From Batkoa obscura (Eukaryota; Entomophthoromycota; Entomophthoromycetes; Entomophthorales; Batkoaceae): a stretch of 64,000 nt of DNA. The DNA lies in the NCBI GenBank assembly GCA_030770535.1, contig JASVEC010000045.1, positions 1-64,000 on the forward strand, in the 5' to 3' direction. The position numbers were made by a program, and so were the translations under genes. Under the pieces are notes generated by a model, which saw only the letters and a program-made list of their open reading frames with translations, did no database searches and was not told where the DNA came from. Shown here piece by piece: positions 45,315-58,058 of this stretch (positions within the stretch are counted from its first letter, which is position 1; every line of letters starts with the position of its first letter).

Positions 45315-47522
45315 CTTTTATTTTATGATGTTTGTAAAATAATTAATAAAGCCTTTTTATAAAGCCTAACCATATCCTATTAATAGTTATGAATTAGTGT
45401 TTATTATTAAATTTTCTTAAATATAGAACCCCTACTTGTTTAATTTTTTTGTGCATCTACTAGAAAATTATTAAAAGAACTTAAATAATACAAATTTACT
45501 AATATATTATAGATACATTTAAAATCCAAGTCTATAAAAAAATAAGCTTATAGCTTGGTAATAAAATACTCTATTTTTCCTTCAATACAGAATTTCATAG
45601 AAAACACACAATAATTACTATCAACCATGTTGTATTTATCTGCTGGTTACAGTTAAAAGATTATGAGCTGCTTTAAAGCTCATAAGCATGTGTTTGTTTA
45701 GAACATTGGGATTTATTAAATCTAAAAGTAAAGATTTGAAAGTTTACAGCAACAATGTTATTACAATACACAATTTAATATTGATTTAACAACTAAATTT
45801 TATTCTCAATATATGTATGGACTGCTAATATCGCTGTTATACAATATAGAATTTTATTATTGCTACAGCTTTAGTGAAATAAACATAAATGTAAAATTGT
45901 ACAAACCAATCAACAAATTAAAGATAAAGGCGTAGAAAAAATATGTATCTTTGAAATTGTTTATAAAGAATATGTATTGTAAAAATTACACTATTCTTTG
46001 GTATTATATATACTATCTTATCACAATACCTTAGAAAAAATTTGGTTCTCATATACTTAATAACTATATAGACTTTTACTCCACTATTAATATATAATAT
46101 TCAATCGTATAAAGTTTGAGCCTGCTGTCACTATAATAAAATTAATATTATAGTAAATTGGTAAATATTGATTATTAAATTATAAATAAGCTGATTTTGA
46201 GTAAGTTAACTACTAAAGAAATAGAATAGATATAAACGCATCTATTTAGAGACTTTGAAAATTAAAAACATTCCGTTCAAATAGTGTATAGTTAAATTGC
46301 CATTAACTATAATAGCCAATTATCAATTAATTAATAGACTTAACACTATATAATGTTTTTATAATTATCGATAAAAAATGAGATTCCTCGAATTATCTAT
46401 CGCTATCATCGTTAACCCTTATTTATAGATTGTTTTCTTTCAAACAGTCACACAATGAAATCAACCAGATGTTGTGTATTTAATATTTGATGATAGTCCA
46501 ACAGATTATATTCTACAAATAATAAATACTTTGTGTTTAAAGCACTTAAAGCCACTTTTTCTTTATTGAATCTAATGCTAATTAAAGACCTGAATTTATT
46601 AAATATATATGATAAAAGTCATCAAATTACTCCTTATAGCTATATTCATAGGAGTTTATTTGAACTGTCTACCTATACCTTTAAGCAAGAAATGAGCACT
46701 CAAAATTTAGTCCTTCACTTTTTGGGACAAATTTTTTAAGCACTGTATATGATAAGTCTGGAATTAGGAGAAAATCAGGTTGCTGTTGGTATTTTAAATA
46801 TTTAGGCTATATCAAGTTGGTATTAGCATATATACTGATAATCGAAAAGTAAAAAATACCGACCTGAGTTTAATAACATTTATGTTAATATAGTTGAAAA
46901 ATCAGGCTTTAAAACTTATATTTTATTGTTTTACAATATAGCCTCACTAAAAAAGACGCAAAAATTAGCAAAGGTGTTAATTTGGTAAAATCGAAAGGTT
47001 TCTTTGCCTTCGTAGCTTCATAAAAACGTTCTAGAAGGGGCCCCGCTGATCGAGATATCCCTACTCAACAAAATACTACTGATGAAAAAGAAAAAAAATG
47101 CTAAACCAGGAACCTTAGCACTTTTGCAATAAGCGGAAGCATCTTTATTAAAGTGGTTAGCGGAAAAACCATTTCAGAAACATAGAATTCTGTTAATAGA
47201 GAAGGAAATACAGTAATCACTATAAGAACTTGGGCTCCTCTTAGAAGAAAAGAAGATAAAATATTCAATTTAAAAGCTCAAGCTCAAGCTCTTATCAACT
47301 AAGAGAAAAAATCAGTTACTTCAGAAAATGAAAATAATTTTGGTGTAGAATCAAGTCTTCCAGTAACCAGCTTTGAAAACGCTACTGGCCTAAAATAGTA
47401 ATGGGGGGTCTTGGCTCATAGGAGGTGGTATAAGAGTTTATCGCCCAACCCATACTTTAGAAAGTTCAACCAAGAGTTACCTGGATTAACAAAGAAACCC
47501 CTAATTATAACAGATTGTGAAC
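45315..47522. other. Gene-poor stretch with decayed coding-like sequence
   Basis: 45315-46940 shows nothing recognisable; a 68-codon frame at 46533-46739 has no support. 46955-47420 is distinctly less AT-rich and has coding-like runs in several frames, broken by stops, so it probably holds the remains of an unidentified gene. Confidence 0.5.
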
Positions 47523-47988
47523 TGTGAAATACCGCTTTATCACCCCTATGATTGAGTATAACATAACAATCACTTAAGTTGTTGTGCTTTCGAGTTCAGA
47601 GGTAATTAATCCCATACTCTTATTTTGATTTGCTATGATAATTCCTGTAATATGACTCCGAAGGACATTATCTCCCCATTTTGATACCCATACTTGCTGG
47701 AGTATAAAAGAGACTCTGGAACATAGTAACTCGAGGCTTTTTAACTGAATTATTCCTTGATATCTCCTACACTTGATAAAGCCACTAAGTTTACTTAATA
47801 GTATTTTACATAGACTTTACATTAGTATTGTCTATTCTATTTGTCTTATATAGCTTGTAATCTATTACGTACTATTCTTTATAATTCAAGTCTATCTTAG
47901 TCACATAAACTAAGACCTTTCAACTTACAGTGTAGTCAATCAGGTAATAGTTGCTTTTGACTCCAATCACTAAGTACCAGATTTCACA
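47523..47988 (+). mobile_element. Solo LTR next to a transposase remnant
   Basis: 466 bp, TGTGAAAT to ATTTCACA, with the TATA word GAGTATAAAAGAG. Its 3' edge cuts the transposase remnant that follows. Confidence 0.9.
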
Positions 47989-48905
47989 TAGTCTCATTAA
48001 ATATGTTTTTTTGAGTACCAATATAGAATTTATGTAATTTATATGACTTTTCTTCTTTATTGGAAATTTCTTCTATCTTTGCTTTATTTTTTATTACTGT
48101 ATTTATTTTATTTTTAAACAACTTTCTTCTAACTGCATACTGGGCATATATATTACATAAATCTGTTTTTCTTGTTGCGTTTTTGAAATGATTTGGTATA
48201 TATTTAAAAAATGTTGGCCTAGCTACTGCTTTATCTTTTAAACCATCAAAGTATTTATTGTATATGATTCTTCTACTTTGTTTGATATATATTATCTGAT
48301 GAATATTTACTATCACTATTTTTTTATTAAATCTTGATGAAATAGTTGAGCTGTTTAGTAAATACTGTACAATAGTTTCAATTTGGTCATCTTTAATTTT
48401 TTTTGTATTTTTAATAATAGGCTGTGATGTTGCTATCTTATTATTATTATTACTTATTTTTGAATAACCATATTGGTTTCTATTTATGTTAAATCTAAAA
48501 CTTTTACATTCATCAAAAGAACATACTGAAGTTATAATTGATAACAATGCTACTTATTGGTTTTTGCTTCCTACTTCCCGTAAGCATTAATTTCATATAT
48601 TACTTAAGTTTATTATTGGGGATGTATTTTTGTATTTAAGAATTTTACTAACTTTTCGCTTAAATAGCGCTTAAAAAAATGGAAAAAACGATGAAGTTAA
48701 AAAAAACATTCTCATTATTGATAAACTTTAACCATTTTTGTTTCTTTTTTTTGTTTTATTATAAAATTCCATAAACTTTGAGTTATTATGAATAGTTGTT
48801 AAAATAATGCAAATGAATTATAACATTTATAATGTGCTCCTCTCTATTGTATTAAAATTTTCAAAAATCCCATTTCGAAGTTTAGCTATGAAAGCTTGCA
48901 TTTTA
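47989..48905 (-). pseudogene. 5' half of the DNA transposon transposase, broken
   Basis: On the reverse strand, 48547-47989 is still open and matches residues about 90-275 of the transposase at 39268, for example AVARPTFFKYIP against AVARSTFFKYIP. 48905-48550 matches the start of the gene but is shifted and interrupted by a MITE (48618-48713). The catalytic half is absent, cut off by the solo LTR. It is diverged from the intact copy at many positions. Confidence 0.88.
48618..48713 (+). mobile_element. MITE copy 19, inside the transposase remnant
   Basis: Ends GGGGATGT..CATTCTC, flanked by ATTATT on both sides. It is a non-autonomous element nested in a relative of its likely parent. Confidence 0.88.
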
Positions 48906-49251
48906 TTTTATAAAAAATTAATTTATTTTTCATAAATCGATTAATGTTTTTTAAAACTTAATTCCCTATTTAATATATAAGACAAAAACTTCAATTTCTA
49001 TTTGAAAAAATACCTTAATATTAAACAATAATAGAAGATTTTAAAATAAAAGAAATACATTAATAATATTAAAATCTATTATAAAAGAAAGGATAGTGAA
49101 AAACTAAGGGATAAACTAAATAAGGTTAGTTTCACGATTTAACTAATAATCTCTTTAATAAACTTCTAATCCAAACCATAACTTAATCTTATGATTACTA
49201 TTGCGCGAGCTTGAACTTTTAGAACCACTTTTAGCTTAAACGCAGATATAT

Positions 49252-49348
49252 GTGGCTGTTTTTTTTAGCTTCATTACTTTTTCCAGCTTTTAAACAGTAT
49301 TGAGCGGAAAATTTGTTAGTAAAATTCTTAACACAAAAATATACCCTC
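49252..49348 (-). mobile_element. MITE copy 20
   Basis: Starts GTGGCTGTTTTTTTTAGCTT and ends ATATACCCTC. The ends are worn and the core has lost one base group (AAACAGTATTGAGCGG). Confidence 0.78.
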
Positions 49349-50710
49349 ATATATTGAATTTATTGTTTTGTTCTAATACAAGTAAAAGAAGAGAATCATT
49401 TGATTCACTTATATTTTAGATTTACATTATTTTTATATACTTTTCAATCGTTGATATTCAATTCCAAGTTATAATATAACTTAAAAATGGTACAACAGTT
49501 ATTATTATTTATGCAGGATCATATCGACTATAAGGAAAAATCCAGGGGACTTTAGGATAATAAATTCTAAAAAAGGGAAGCCCATTTCTTTACCACTAGT
49601 AATGAGATTTCGGATCAACTTTTTAACGAAATTGAATATTTAACAGAATCCTATTAATATTAATTTTAGTCTTTTAAAATCATAATAATAAATAATAATA
49701 GTATTAAATTATAAAACTAAAAGTTTAATTAGTCTTGAAATTTAATATATTAAAGAACTTCTATTATTATTGGTTATCTTATAGTTATTATTTTACAACT
49801 AATTACTCTATTATTCTAACTTAACAATTTGGAATTTATAGCTGAAAATAAAAATTAGGGATAAGATCCTCCAATGATATCATTTCTCAAGATCTTTATT
49901 TTCCACTCATTAGCATAAAAAACAAATCATCACTGTTAATGACTTTATTAATTCCAATTTAATATGTTATTTCTATCTATGTTGTTAATTGAAAAGGCTT
50001 CTATCTCCCATCTTTTATCTTCTATCTTCTATTTTCTATCTTCTATCTCCTATCTTATATCTTATATCTTATATCTTATATCTTATATCTTATATCTTAT
50101 ATCTTCTATTAAATGCGATAAGTGAACTTCTTTTTTTAGTACTCTCCGAGTTCTAATAAGTTTTAATGCAATGTAATTTAATAAAGGTACAAGTTGAATT
50201 CAATATTGGAAAGATATATTAAATTTAGACATAGTGGCCTATAATAATTCAAGCTATAAATAGATTGGAAATAAGTTCTATTATTATTTTATATTAATAT
50301 TTCCTTTTTGTTTATTATAATAAATGATAACTTTTGTTATACACAAGATTTTTTCTTTTGATATACCATCAGTTTGTATCAAATAAAACTTTAATATTGT
50401 ATCAAACTAACTACATCTATATAGTTAATAATGATCTAAATTTAATATGAACAATATTAAATTGTAATATTCAATTAAACTTGTTAATTTAGGTTTATTG
50501 AGCTAAATATAACAATCAGCCAATGATTTTAAGAATCGATTAAAAAAGATTTAAGTCAGATTAATAAATACAAAGTTTTCAATAAAAAATCAATAAAATC
50601 CCTATAAAATTAATTGGTCATCACTAAGTTATATTTAAACAAACAAAAAGTAAAATTAAAGATAAAAAATTGAAAAAAAGTATTTTGATTTTTTTAAAGT
50701 TAATTTCATT
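49349..50710. other. Spacer before the Zn2Cys6 gene
   Basis: No gene was seen. It contains a C/T-rich stretch and a heptamer microsatellite at about 50000-50108. The last 200 bp are probably the promoter of the regulator gene. Confidence 0.5.
50053..50106. repeat. Heptamer microsatellite (CTTATAT)n
   Basis: About seven perfect units of CTTATAT follow an imperfect run of TATCTTCTATCTCC-like words starting at about 50000. Confidence 0.9.
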
Positions 50711-52384
50711 ATGTCTTCATTGTGGAAAAATGGTCAGTTACAAATATGTGATCAATGTTATTTAAGTCGTGTAAAATGTGATAAGGGCCTTCCAAAATGT
50801 ATTCGATGTGTTAAGAGCGATATACAATGTACTTATCTACGACTGACAAAGAAAAAAGTTCGAGCTCAAGAAAACCCAATGTTTTACAATTGCATAAATA
50901 TATTACAAATGAAACCAAGATATTTCAACCGTAAAAGAAAATCATTAAAGTATCTAAATGAAGATAAAGGAATAGTAGAGACTTTTATTCAAGTAGATAA
51001 TAAACTTACAATTAATACTACTTTATTGATGATTCAAAAAAAATATAACGAGCGTTCATTTGCCAATAGATTTGGTACTTTGTTAGGATTAAACATATTT
51101 TCCAATATTAAAATTAATAATAAGCTAGAAAAATTTTATTTATTAAGTTTCTGTTCATTAAAAATAGACAATAAAAATAATTTCAACAAAAGTAAACAAT
51201 ATCCAGTGACACAATTAAATATTCAAAAAAATGAAGTGATTTTAAATAAGGCTAAATTAGCTTATTTTGAAAATATTAATACTTTTATCCCTTTATTTTT
51301 AGAATCTAGATATAATACAGAAGACCAACCTATGTTACTTAATATAGCTATTTGGTTATCTGGCTTAACTTTTTTAATACCGAGTAAAAATGTATTGAAT
51401 TTAATGAAACAATTAGAACGAGTTTATATTCACTTATTTCAAGTATCTAGATATAAATCCAATCTTTATCTTTTACAAGCTTCTATTGTATTATATTTTG
51501 GCATACGAAGAATTCAACATCCGTTTATTAATATAGAGAATTTAATTGATTCCACTATTCATTTATCTAGTAAACTTGGATTACATCTTTCACCTCCAAA
51601 TATATCTAAATTTCATTTATTAGAAAGAAAGCTTACATTTTCTGCTTTAAATTATATCTTTTTAATACGTTCTTTTTGTTATGATTCTCATTCCATCTTT
51701 AGTAAAGAAGATATAGAACAAGATATCAATTGTTATAAATTAGCTAAAACAATAACTCAATCTACTAAAGAATTAATGTCCATAATATTAAGTGATTTAA
51801 ATTACAAAAAAGCGTATTGTTTTATATCAATTTATCAATTAAAATATAAGAGATTTAATAACTTTCAACAGACTGAAATATTATCTTTTTATTATTTAAA
51901 TAAAATAAATAAACATACTTTTAATTGTTATAAGTTGATATCTTCTTTAATCAATAATGTAATCACCCCATTTCAACGATCTATGCTTCAAAACATTCAA
52001 CTTAGTTACTTGCTATATGTACTATATGTAATGAATTACCTTGCCATAGCTTTACCAAAAGAAACCAAAGTCAACATTAAAAAAAAATATGTTGATACAA
52101 TTATTAACTTAGCAAAACATATTGTCAATCAAAGTAGTAATGAGATATCTACTAATTCATTACATTTTCAATTGGGTAGTTTATCGTTTGCTTTAAATTT
52201 ATATATAATTTATTGTATTGGTAGAAATCCATTGTCTGATCAAGTTATCAACAGAGGTTTAGCTGCTTTATCTTATGCTTCTAATTCCAAACCAGCCAAT
52301 TTTTCAGCTCAAGAAATGTTACACTTATCTAATTTAGTGTTGAATACATCGAAAAAGTTTTTGAAAAATTTTATATTAAATTAA
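50711..52384 (+). CDS. Zn2Cys6 transcription factor
   Basis: A single exon of 557 aa. The N-terminus has a textbook binuclear zinc cluster with Cys at residues 13, 16, 23, 30, 33 and 40 (spacing 2-6-6-2-6) and the basic run between. A linker with KKKVRAQE follows. The middle (about residues 190-370) resembles the fungal-specific transcription factor domain, with the typical stretch SSKLGLHLSP after an ASIVLYFG-type helix. Such proteins are nuclear regulators that bind CGG-type half sites. The target genes are unknown. The rest of the protein is rich in Asn, Lys and Leu, following the base composition. The start is the first ATG and precedes the cluster by 12 residues, as usual. Confidence 0.93.
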   Translation: MSSLWKNGQLQICDQCYLSRVKCDKGLPKCIRCVKSDIQCTYLRLTKKKVRAQENPMFYNCINILQMKPRYFNRKRKSLKYLNEDKGIVETFIQVDNKLTINTTLLMIQKKYNERSFANRFGTLLGLNIFSNIKINNKLEKFYLLSFCSLKIDNKNNFNKSKQYPVTQLNIQKNEVILNKAKLAYFENINTFIPLFLESRYNTEDQPMLLNIAIWLSGLTFLIPSKNVLNLMKQLERVYIHLFQVSRYKSNLYLLQASIVLYFGIRRIQHPFINIENLIDSTIHLSSKLGLHLSPPNISKFHLLERKLTFSALNYIFLIRSFCYDSHSIFSKEDIEQDINCYKLAKTITQSTKELMSIILSDLNYKKAYCFISIYQLKYKRFNNFQQTEILSFYYLNKINKHTFNCYKLISSLINNVITPFQRSMLQNIQLSYLLYVLYVMNYLAIALPKETKVNIKKKYVDTIINLAKHIVNQSSNEISTNSLHFQLGSLSFALNLYIIYCIGRNPLSDQVINRGLAALSYASNSKPANFSAQEMLHLSNLVLNTSKKFLKNFILN

Positions 52385-53352
52385 TACTAATAATAAAAGT
52401 AACAAATAAAAAGGAAGTTTTTAAATTTATTTTCTTTAGTAGACCTTATTAGAAAGCAATTATATATTTAGAAATAGTCATTAATTTTTTATTTATTGAC
52501 TAAATTTAAAATAATCAAGTTCAATTACCGATACTTTTACTTTATCTTTCATTTAGAAATACATAGCTTATATTATATTACTTATTTAGAATGTTAAAAT
52601 TTAAATTTGAATATCCAGTTGATGTGTTCTTACTCAAAGCATTATAATCTTTAACCTAAAACAGGGATCTTTAATTGTAGCAGTAATTCCAATTTTCAAA
52701 ACTTTGAAATCCAACTTTTATTATCAATAGAAAGTTCAGGAGGAAACATTATAACTTAAATAGCTAGATAATTCTTTTTTGTTCTAGTCAATATTTGGGG
52801 ATGTGTTTTTTTGTTTAAGAATTTTACTAACTTTCCGCTCAAATAGCGCTTAAAAAAATGTAAAAGTAATGAAAACAAAAAAACATCCACATTTACTCAA
52901 TTGAAATCAAATTCTCTTCAAGAGACCCTCTAGCAGTTGCTTTAAAAATGCAATATTTACTGTTGCAACCTATTAATACTATTTTTTTTTTTTTTTTGCA
53001 AAATTGTAATATTTTAAACAAGAATAATACCTCTTGTATCATATCAATATTTCTGTAATAATCAATAAATCAATAAAATATCCTTAACGCTATAAATTAA
53101 TTTAATAAAGTTTATTGATGTCTTTTAACTTAAATTCAATCGACTATAATAGTTAGTCTAAATATCATAAGCAAAAGACAATAATAAAATATAACAAACT
53201 ATCTACAATAACAACAGTATAAAAATCATCCATCCATCATACAACTCAAAATAAGCAAAAAGAAATCAAAATCAAATATACGTTTTTCCTTTATAATAAA
53301 ATAAAAATAAAATAAAATAAAATAAACTATTACTTATTACACTCAACTTAAT
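52385..53352. other. Convergent spacer with one MITE
   Basis: Lies between the 3' ends of the Zn2Cys6 and Osh3-like genes. It holds MITE copy 21 and a 17-base T run at about 52981-52998. No gene was seen. Confidence 0.55.
52797..52890 (+). mobile_element. MITE copy 21
   Basis: Ends GGGGATGT..ACATCCAC, flanked by ATTT on both sides. Confidence 0.87.
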
Positions 53353-56300
53353 TTAATTCCAAAGATTAGGTAAATTATTAAAACTTTTGCTTTCTCTTGC
53401 CTCAAAGTACCCTCCTTTATACTGCCATGACTCACATTTTTTACCTTCATAATCAATTGTTGGTTTAAGTTCAAACCAAACGGGTGTATATGTGATATTA
53501 TTTTGTTCTCTATGACGTCGTCTAGCTCTTTGTAGTTCTTCTACCCGAGATTTTTCTTGCTCTGCTAGTTCGACTTTACCCTGTTCAAAATACCTTTGAT
53601 CGGGTCGATATCTAGTATCAGTGATAGGTAGCTTATCTTTAATATCCGGTGTAAGTTCATTTAATTCCACTGCAAATTTAGTAAAGTTATACATTTTAGC
53701 TGAATTAGCAATGGGTGGGTTGGGACGAAAGATAACTTCTAAATGGTCATTTCCTTTATTCCATAAAATAGAATGACTCCATTGACCCTCTAATTGGTAC
53801 ATAGATTTTCCTTTATTATTAAAGATGGTTGCTTTAATTTCATTATTTGAGGATACAAAAAAGGTGCTCTCTTTAAAGCTCACTTTACTATATTCTTTAC
53901 TTGTTTGATTTTTAACAATTACTTCTCCAGAATATTCTAAATATTTATTCCCACCAACTAAATTACGCATCCAACCAACCGCTTTATTATATGTATAATG
54001 CTCATTATATTTTTTAAGTCGAATATGACTTGTTCCACCAGAATTAAGTTCCATAGATTTACCCCAAAACTTGGATTTTGGACTGGATTCTTGCCAAAAT
54101 TCATAATTTTCGGATTCACTATAACATGCAAAGATTGGTGGATTGTGACTCACTTTTTCAGATATAAATTTAAATCCATAATCTTCTCTTATATACTCGA
54201 ACGTTTCCCCTAAAAGTGGATTAAATGGTTTTCTTGCTGATCTTTGACCTGAAGCTGCATAAGGTGAAATAGCAAATGCAGTTATGTAAATTAATCTCTC
54301 TAAAGAATCATCCGTTGTATTAGCTTTATTTAATAATTCAAAATATTCTAATTCTTCACATAAACGTTGTAAGATATTTAAGGGCTCATTAAGCGAAACT
54401 GGTAATGTTACTGTGGATAAATCTTTACCAACATTTTTTCTTAATATACCCAAAAAACTGATCTCTTCCCCACAAACTGGTGAGGGAAGTTGACTCCTTC
54501 GATTAATTAATTTATTTTCTTGTTTGTTTGGTGATTCACCTTTAGGTTCGAAATTGTCTGCTTCAATTAATTCTTCTTGTAGTAAATTGGTAGATTCAAT
54601 TTCATTGAACTTTTCCTCATTTTCTTCATTTTCAGTATGACTACTTTCATTCTCTACTTCCTCTTCTTCAGCACCACTATCATCATCCTCCGATTCATTA
54701 ATAACAACCACTGGTTCTTCTAAATCAGGACTTTCATCGCCTTCCAATGCATCAAAAAATTCATCATTGTTTCCAGCTGAGGACATGGTCATGATTGAGC
54801 TTTGTCTTCGACTATAAACTGAACGGCGGCGATTATGTTGACTATTACGAGTTGGTGCCATCATATTTTGAAAGGTTACAGATGGATCAGAGGGAGATGG
54901 TAAAGGCGAGGATGGCCTTGAACTTTTTAATTGACTCAATTCAGATACTAAATTTAAATAATTCAGTTGTGATTTATGACGTTGATTAATTTCTTCTTCT
55001 AAAATTTGATACGCTTTTAGCTTGAATGCTTCTAATTCTTCTTGCTTTGATTTTAAATTTTCAATTGTTGTTGAAATTAATGAATTAGTTTTTTGAGGTG
55101 AATTTATAGATTTATTTGGATTTTCTATAAAATTAGTTTTAATTTTATTATTATACGCTATAAATCATCATTACCTTTCTTAGATCTAAATGAGAAAAAC
55201 TGCAATTTATTTTCTTTACCCGTTCCATTTTTTTCAACGTCAAGCTTTAGGTCTGGTAAATTCAAATCATTCTCATTGAGTGTCTTAGTAATTTGATTGG
55301 ATAAAAAATCAAAATCAATAAATAGATTTTCAATCATCCCTTTTAACTCTGGGCATCTAGACTCTGATAAAGTAGGATCCAGAGTATTATGGTTATTATT
55401 TAAAATAGATTGTTTAATGGACAAAGATCGAGAAATACTATTTACAATATGATTTTGTTCAGAATCAGATTCAACTATTTCTTCTAAGTTAAGTATTGGT
55501 GATTTTGGTGGTATATCTTCTAACTCTAAATAATATACTATGATTTTTTCCCATGCTTTAAAAGCCTCTAAATCTAAAAACTTAAATCTAAAAAAATTGC
55601 TACCAGAATCAATGAACAACATTAAGGTATCATAATCAAAAGTAGCCACAGAATGAGCAATATTTAATGAGCCTCGAACAATTGATTTATCATCTTTAGC
55701 ATATGATAACATACCTTCTTTTATTATACACCATCTTTTTGCCCAACCTATTTATTAAATTATTCCTATTTCATTAAATTATCAAATTAATTTACCTTGC
55801 ATCTTTTTCCTTTTTTTCTTTAATATCCATCCTGAAATAGAAGGTGACTCTATCTTTACTTTTTTTTCTATTTAACATATTAAATAAAGCAAAATAATAA
55901 TTAGTATTAAGTTTACCTTTAAATGTAGTAACATGAAAAGTTAATTTTTTAGTAGTGTTCCAAGAATTCGAGTTATCTTTTAAATGTAAATAATTAAATT
56001 AAAGTTAAATTAAAACTAATCACCGAAATATAATATATAAGTTCCAGGTTGATTGACTTTGTGTTCTCCTTTAATAGTAGTTTTATTCGAGTCATAACTT
56101 TTCAATGGCAAAACTTCGATTAACTCTCCTCCTTTATTAAATTTATTTTTTCTATGACCATTCGTTAAATTTATCGATTTCTTTGAACCCGTTTCAAAAT
56201 CACTTGTGTGGCTAATATCGATTGATAACTTAGAGTTGTTTTTATTTATCTCTTCCCCAGGGACTTCCAGACCACTAATATCTTGTTTATTCCATTGTGA

Positions 56301-56576
56301 ATTAACAGACCCCCGTCGCTTCCTGCTACTCATACTTCTTATTGTACCATTCACCGTTAGACCTAGTCCATTCATTGGGTTATTACTATCATTACTGCTA
56401 AATTCATTAATTTCATTCACATTATGGCTAGACGTATTAACGGTGCTTTGTATAAATAGGCCAAATAAAATGGATTTTTTATGGGTCGAAAAGGACCAAG
56501 AGATGATATCGTGGTTCTTAGGTAAAGTAATATAGTGTAAATATTTGTCCTTAGGTAAAATTTCAATCTCTTGCAT
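53353..56576 (-). CDS. Osh3-like oxysterol-binding protein: GOLD, PH, FFAT, ORD (5 exons)
   Basis: Exons 56576-56024, 55976-55917, 55858-55796, 55747-55175 and 55124-53353 (minus strand) join in frame to 1006 aa, close to yeast Osh3 (996). Order: an N-terminal GOLD-like region (residues about 1-205), a PH domain starting GWILKKKRKKMQGWAKRWC, a coiled-coil linker, a canonical FFAT motif EFFDALE (538-544) for binding the ER protein VAP/Scs2, an acidic stretch, and the lipid-transfer domain from about residue 640. The protein would carry sterol or PI4P at ER-plasma membrane contacts. The ORD fingerprint is EKVSHNPP (739-746) instead of the usual EQVSHHPP; the second His, part of the PI4P site, is Asn here. 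KPFNPLLGETFE is normal. Confidence 0.95.
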
Positions 56577-57842
56577 TATTATTTATTAAAAAAGTTAATA
56601 AGGCTTGCTTCGATTAGGTTGGTTTCTATGCTTCGTTGTTGCTTTGATTTTTGATTGGTTCACCCTCTGTTGTCAGTCACTATATCGAAATTGATTGGTG
56701 ACTCAAAGGCATTTGTTGATAGATGATTTATTAAACTTAATTTATGGCCATTTTATTTGTTCTTGTTCTTTAGTACTTTTACCGCAATTTAGTTTCGAGT
56801 TCTTGATGTTATTTCTTGTTATCACTTCTTATCCTATACTATTGTGTTACGTGTACTAAATTTAAATCATCTTTAAAAAACGACAATACTAGTTTTCCCA
56901 CTATGAAGTTATTAAGTATATCAAATTAAATTTTAGTTATATCTATAGATTAATTTTTATAGCTTTAAATAGAAAAACAAACCTAACTCTTTTTTAATTC
57001 TTGACTCTGAATAATGAACATTCATATAAAAAACAATATTAAAATATTTACAAAAGTAAACCAAATCTTTTGGGCTGAAATCAATACAAAAGTAAAATCC
57101 AATGATTACAGCAAATGTTCTTTACACTTAAGAACAAAATATTTTTACTTTAGAAAAAAATAAAATGTAACTCCTCTGCACCCTAGCTGAAGCGGATTTG
57201 CCTAAGGAGTTCGATCACTTTAGAAATTGCTTTGTACTTCAAAAGTAAATATTAGCTTTAAGTCTGTTTTAAGTATGACTTGCTTTATTTAATGGTCATT
57301 TAATTTTATATTTCATATTTAAATACGATTGAATGAAGTATATTTAATGTTATCTTCGTTTTTAATAATCCGATACCTTTAGCAATCAATTGGCACTTGA
57401 AATTATTCAGCTTAATTTCATTTGATATTAAATTATAAATTTATAAATAACAGTATTTAATTGTTCACACTGAAATTTAATGAATGTTATCACTTTGTAA
57501 ATCGAAATAAAAATATTGCTCAATACATACAATTATAATCATTCATAAGATTACAATTTTTATTATTTTAATAAAATTAAAACTCCGCATTCAATTGCGT
57601 AACAAAAAAAAACAAAGTTAAAAATAAAATGACAAATTAAAATCTCGCCCACAATTTGTTTGATAACCTAAATTAAAAAAGATTAATAATCCAATGTTTG
57701 ATAAACTTATAATATTAAAATATAACTAGCATCACAAGTATATATACGATTCAAAATCACATCTACATTACATAAAATAAATTTCTACTTTATACTACAC
57801 CTTTAGATCCTTAAGTTAAACCCAACCTCACTTATATTAATA
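56577..57842. other. Divergent spacer
   Basis: Upstream regions of the Osh3-like gene (left) and the first small secreted-protein gene (right). Several open stretches are short and unsupported. No repeats of the MITE family occur here. Confidence 0.5.
57739..57747 (+). promoter_or_regulatory. TATA word upstream of small secreted protein 1
   Basis: TATATATAC lies about 100 bases before the ATG at 57843. It is plausible but not unique in this AT-rich region. Confidence 0.35.
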
Positions 57843-58058
57843 ATGAACTACTTTTTATTTACAAGCTTATTGATCGCTGCTTTTATTCCAAGAAGAGCCC
57901 ATGCAATCCCTTTACCTAATACTAACTCAATGGGAAGTTCCAATAACTATTATAATAGAAACTCATATTATAACTCTAACTATTCAAATGATTATGAGAA
58001 TGCATACTATAATGGGGGTGGGAAATACGATAAGTATTCAAAGCAAGTTAGATATTGA
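57843..58058 (+). CDS. Small secreted Tyr/Asn-rich protein 1 (71 aa)
   Basis: 71 aa. A typical signal peptide (MNYFLFTSLLIAAF) is followed by IPRRAHA and then a mature part made mostly of Tyr, Asn, Ser and Gly (NNYYNRNSYYNSNYSND). No Cys is present. The signal region nearly equals that of the second protein at 59062 (AAFIPRRAHA in both), while the mature parts differ and only share the Tyr/Asn-rich character. I do not recognise the family. The arginines beside the cleavage region are unusual; cleavage after RRAHA is likely and a processing site at Arg-Arg is possible. Function unknown: a structural, cell-wall or host-contact peptide is conceivable. Confidence 0.75.
   Translation: MNYFLFTSLLIAAFIPRRAHAIPLPNTNSMGSSNNYYNRNSYYNSNYSNDYENAYYNGGGKYDKYSKQVRY

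Noticed and set aside
46955-47420. Histone H3 pseudogene
   Set aside because: Only PGT.AL and PFQ words fit, in a frame with stops. Too weak to annotate as histone; kept only as an unidentified decayed stretch.
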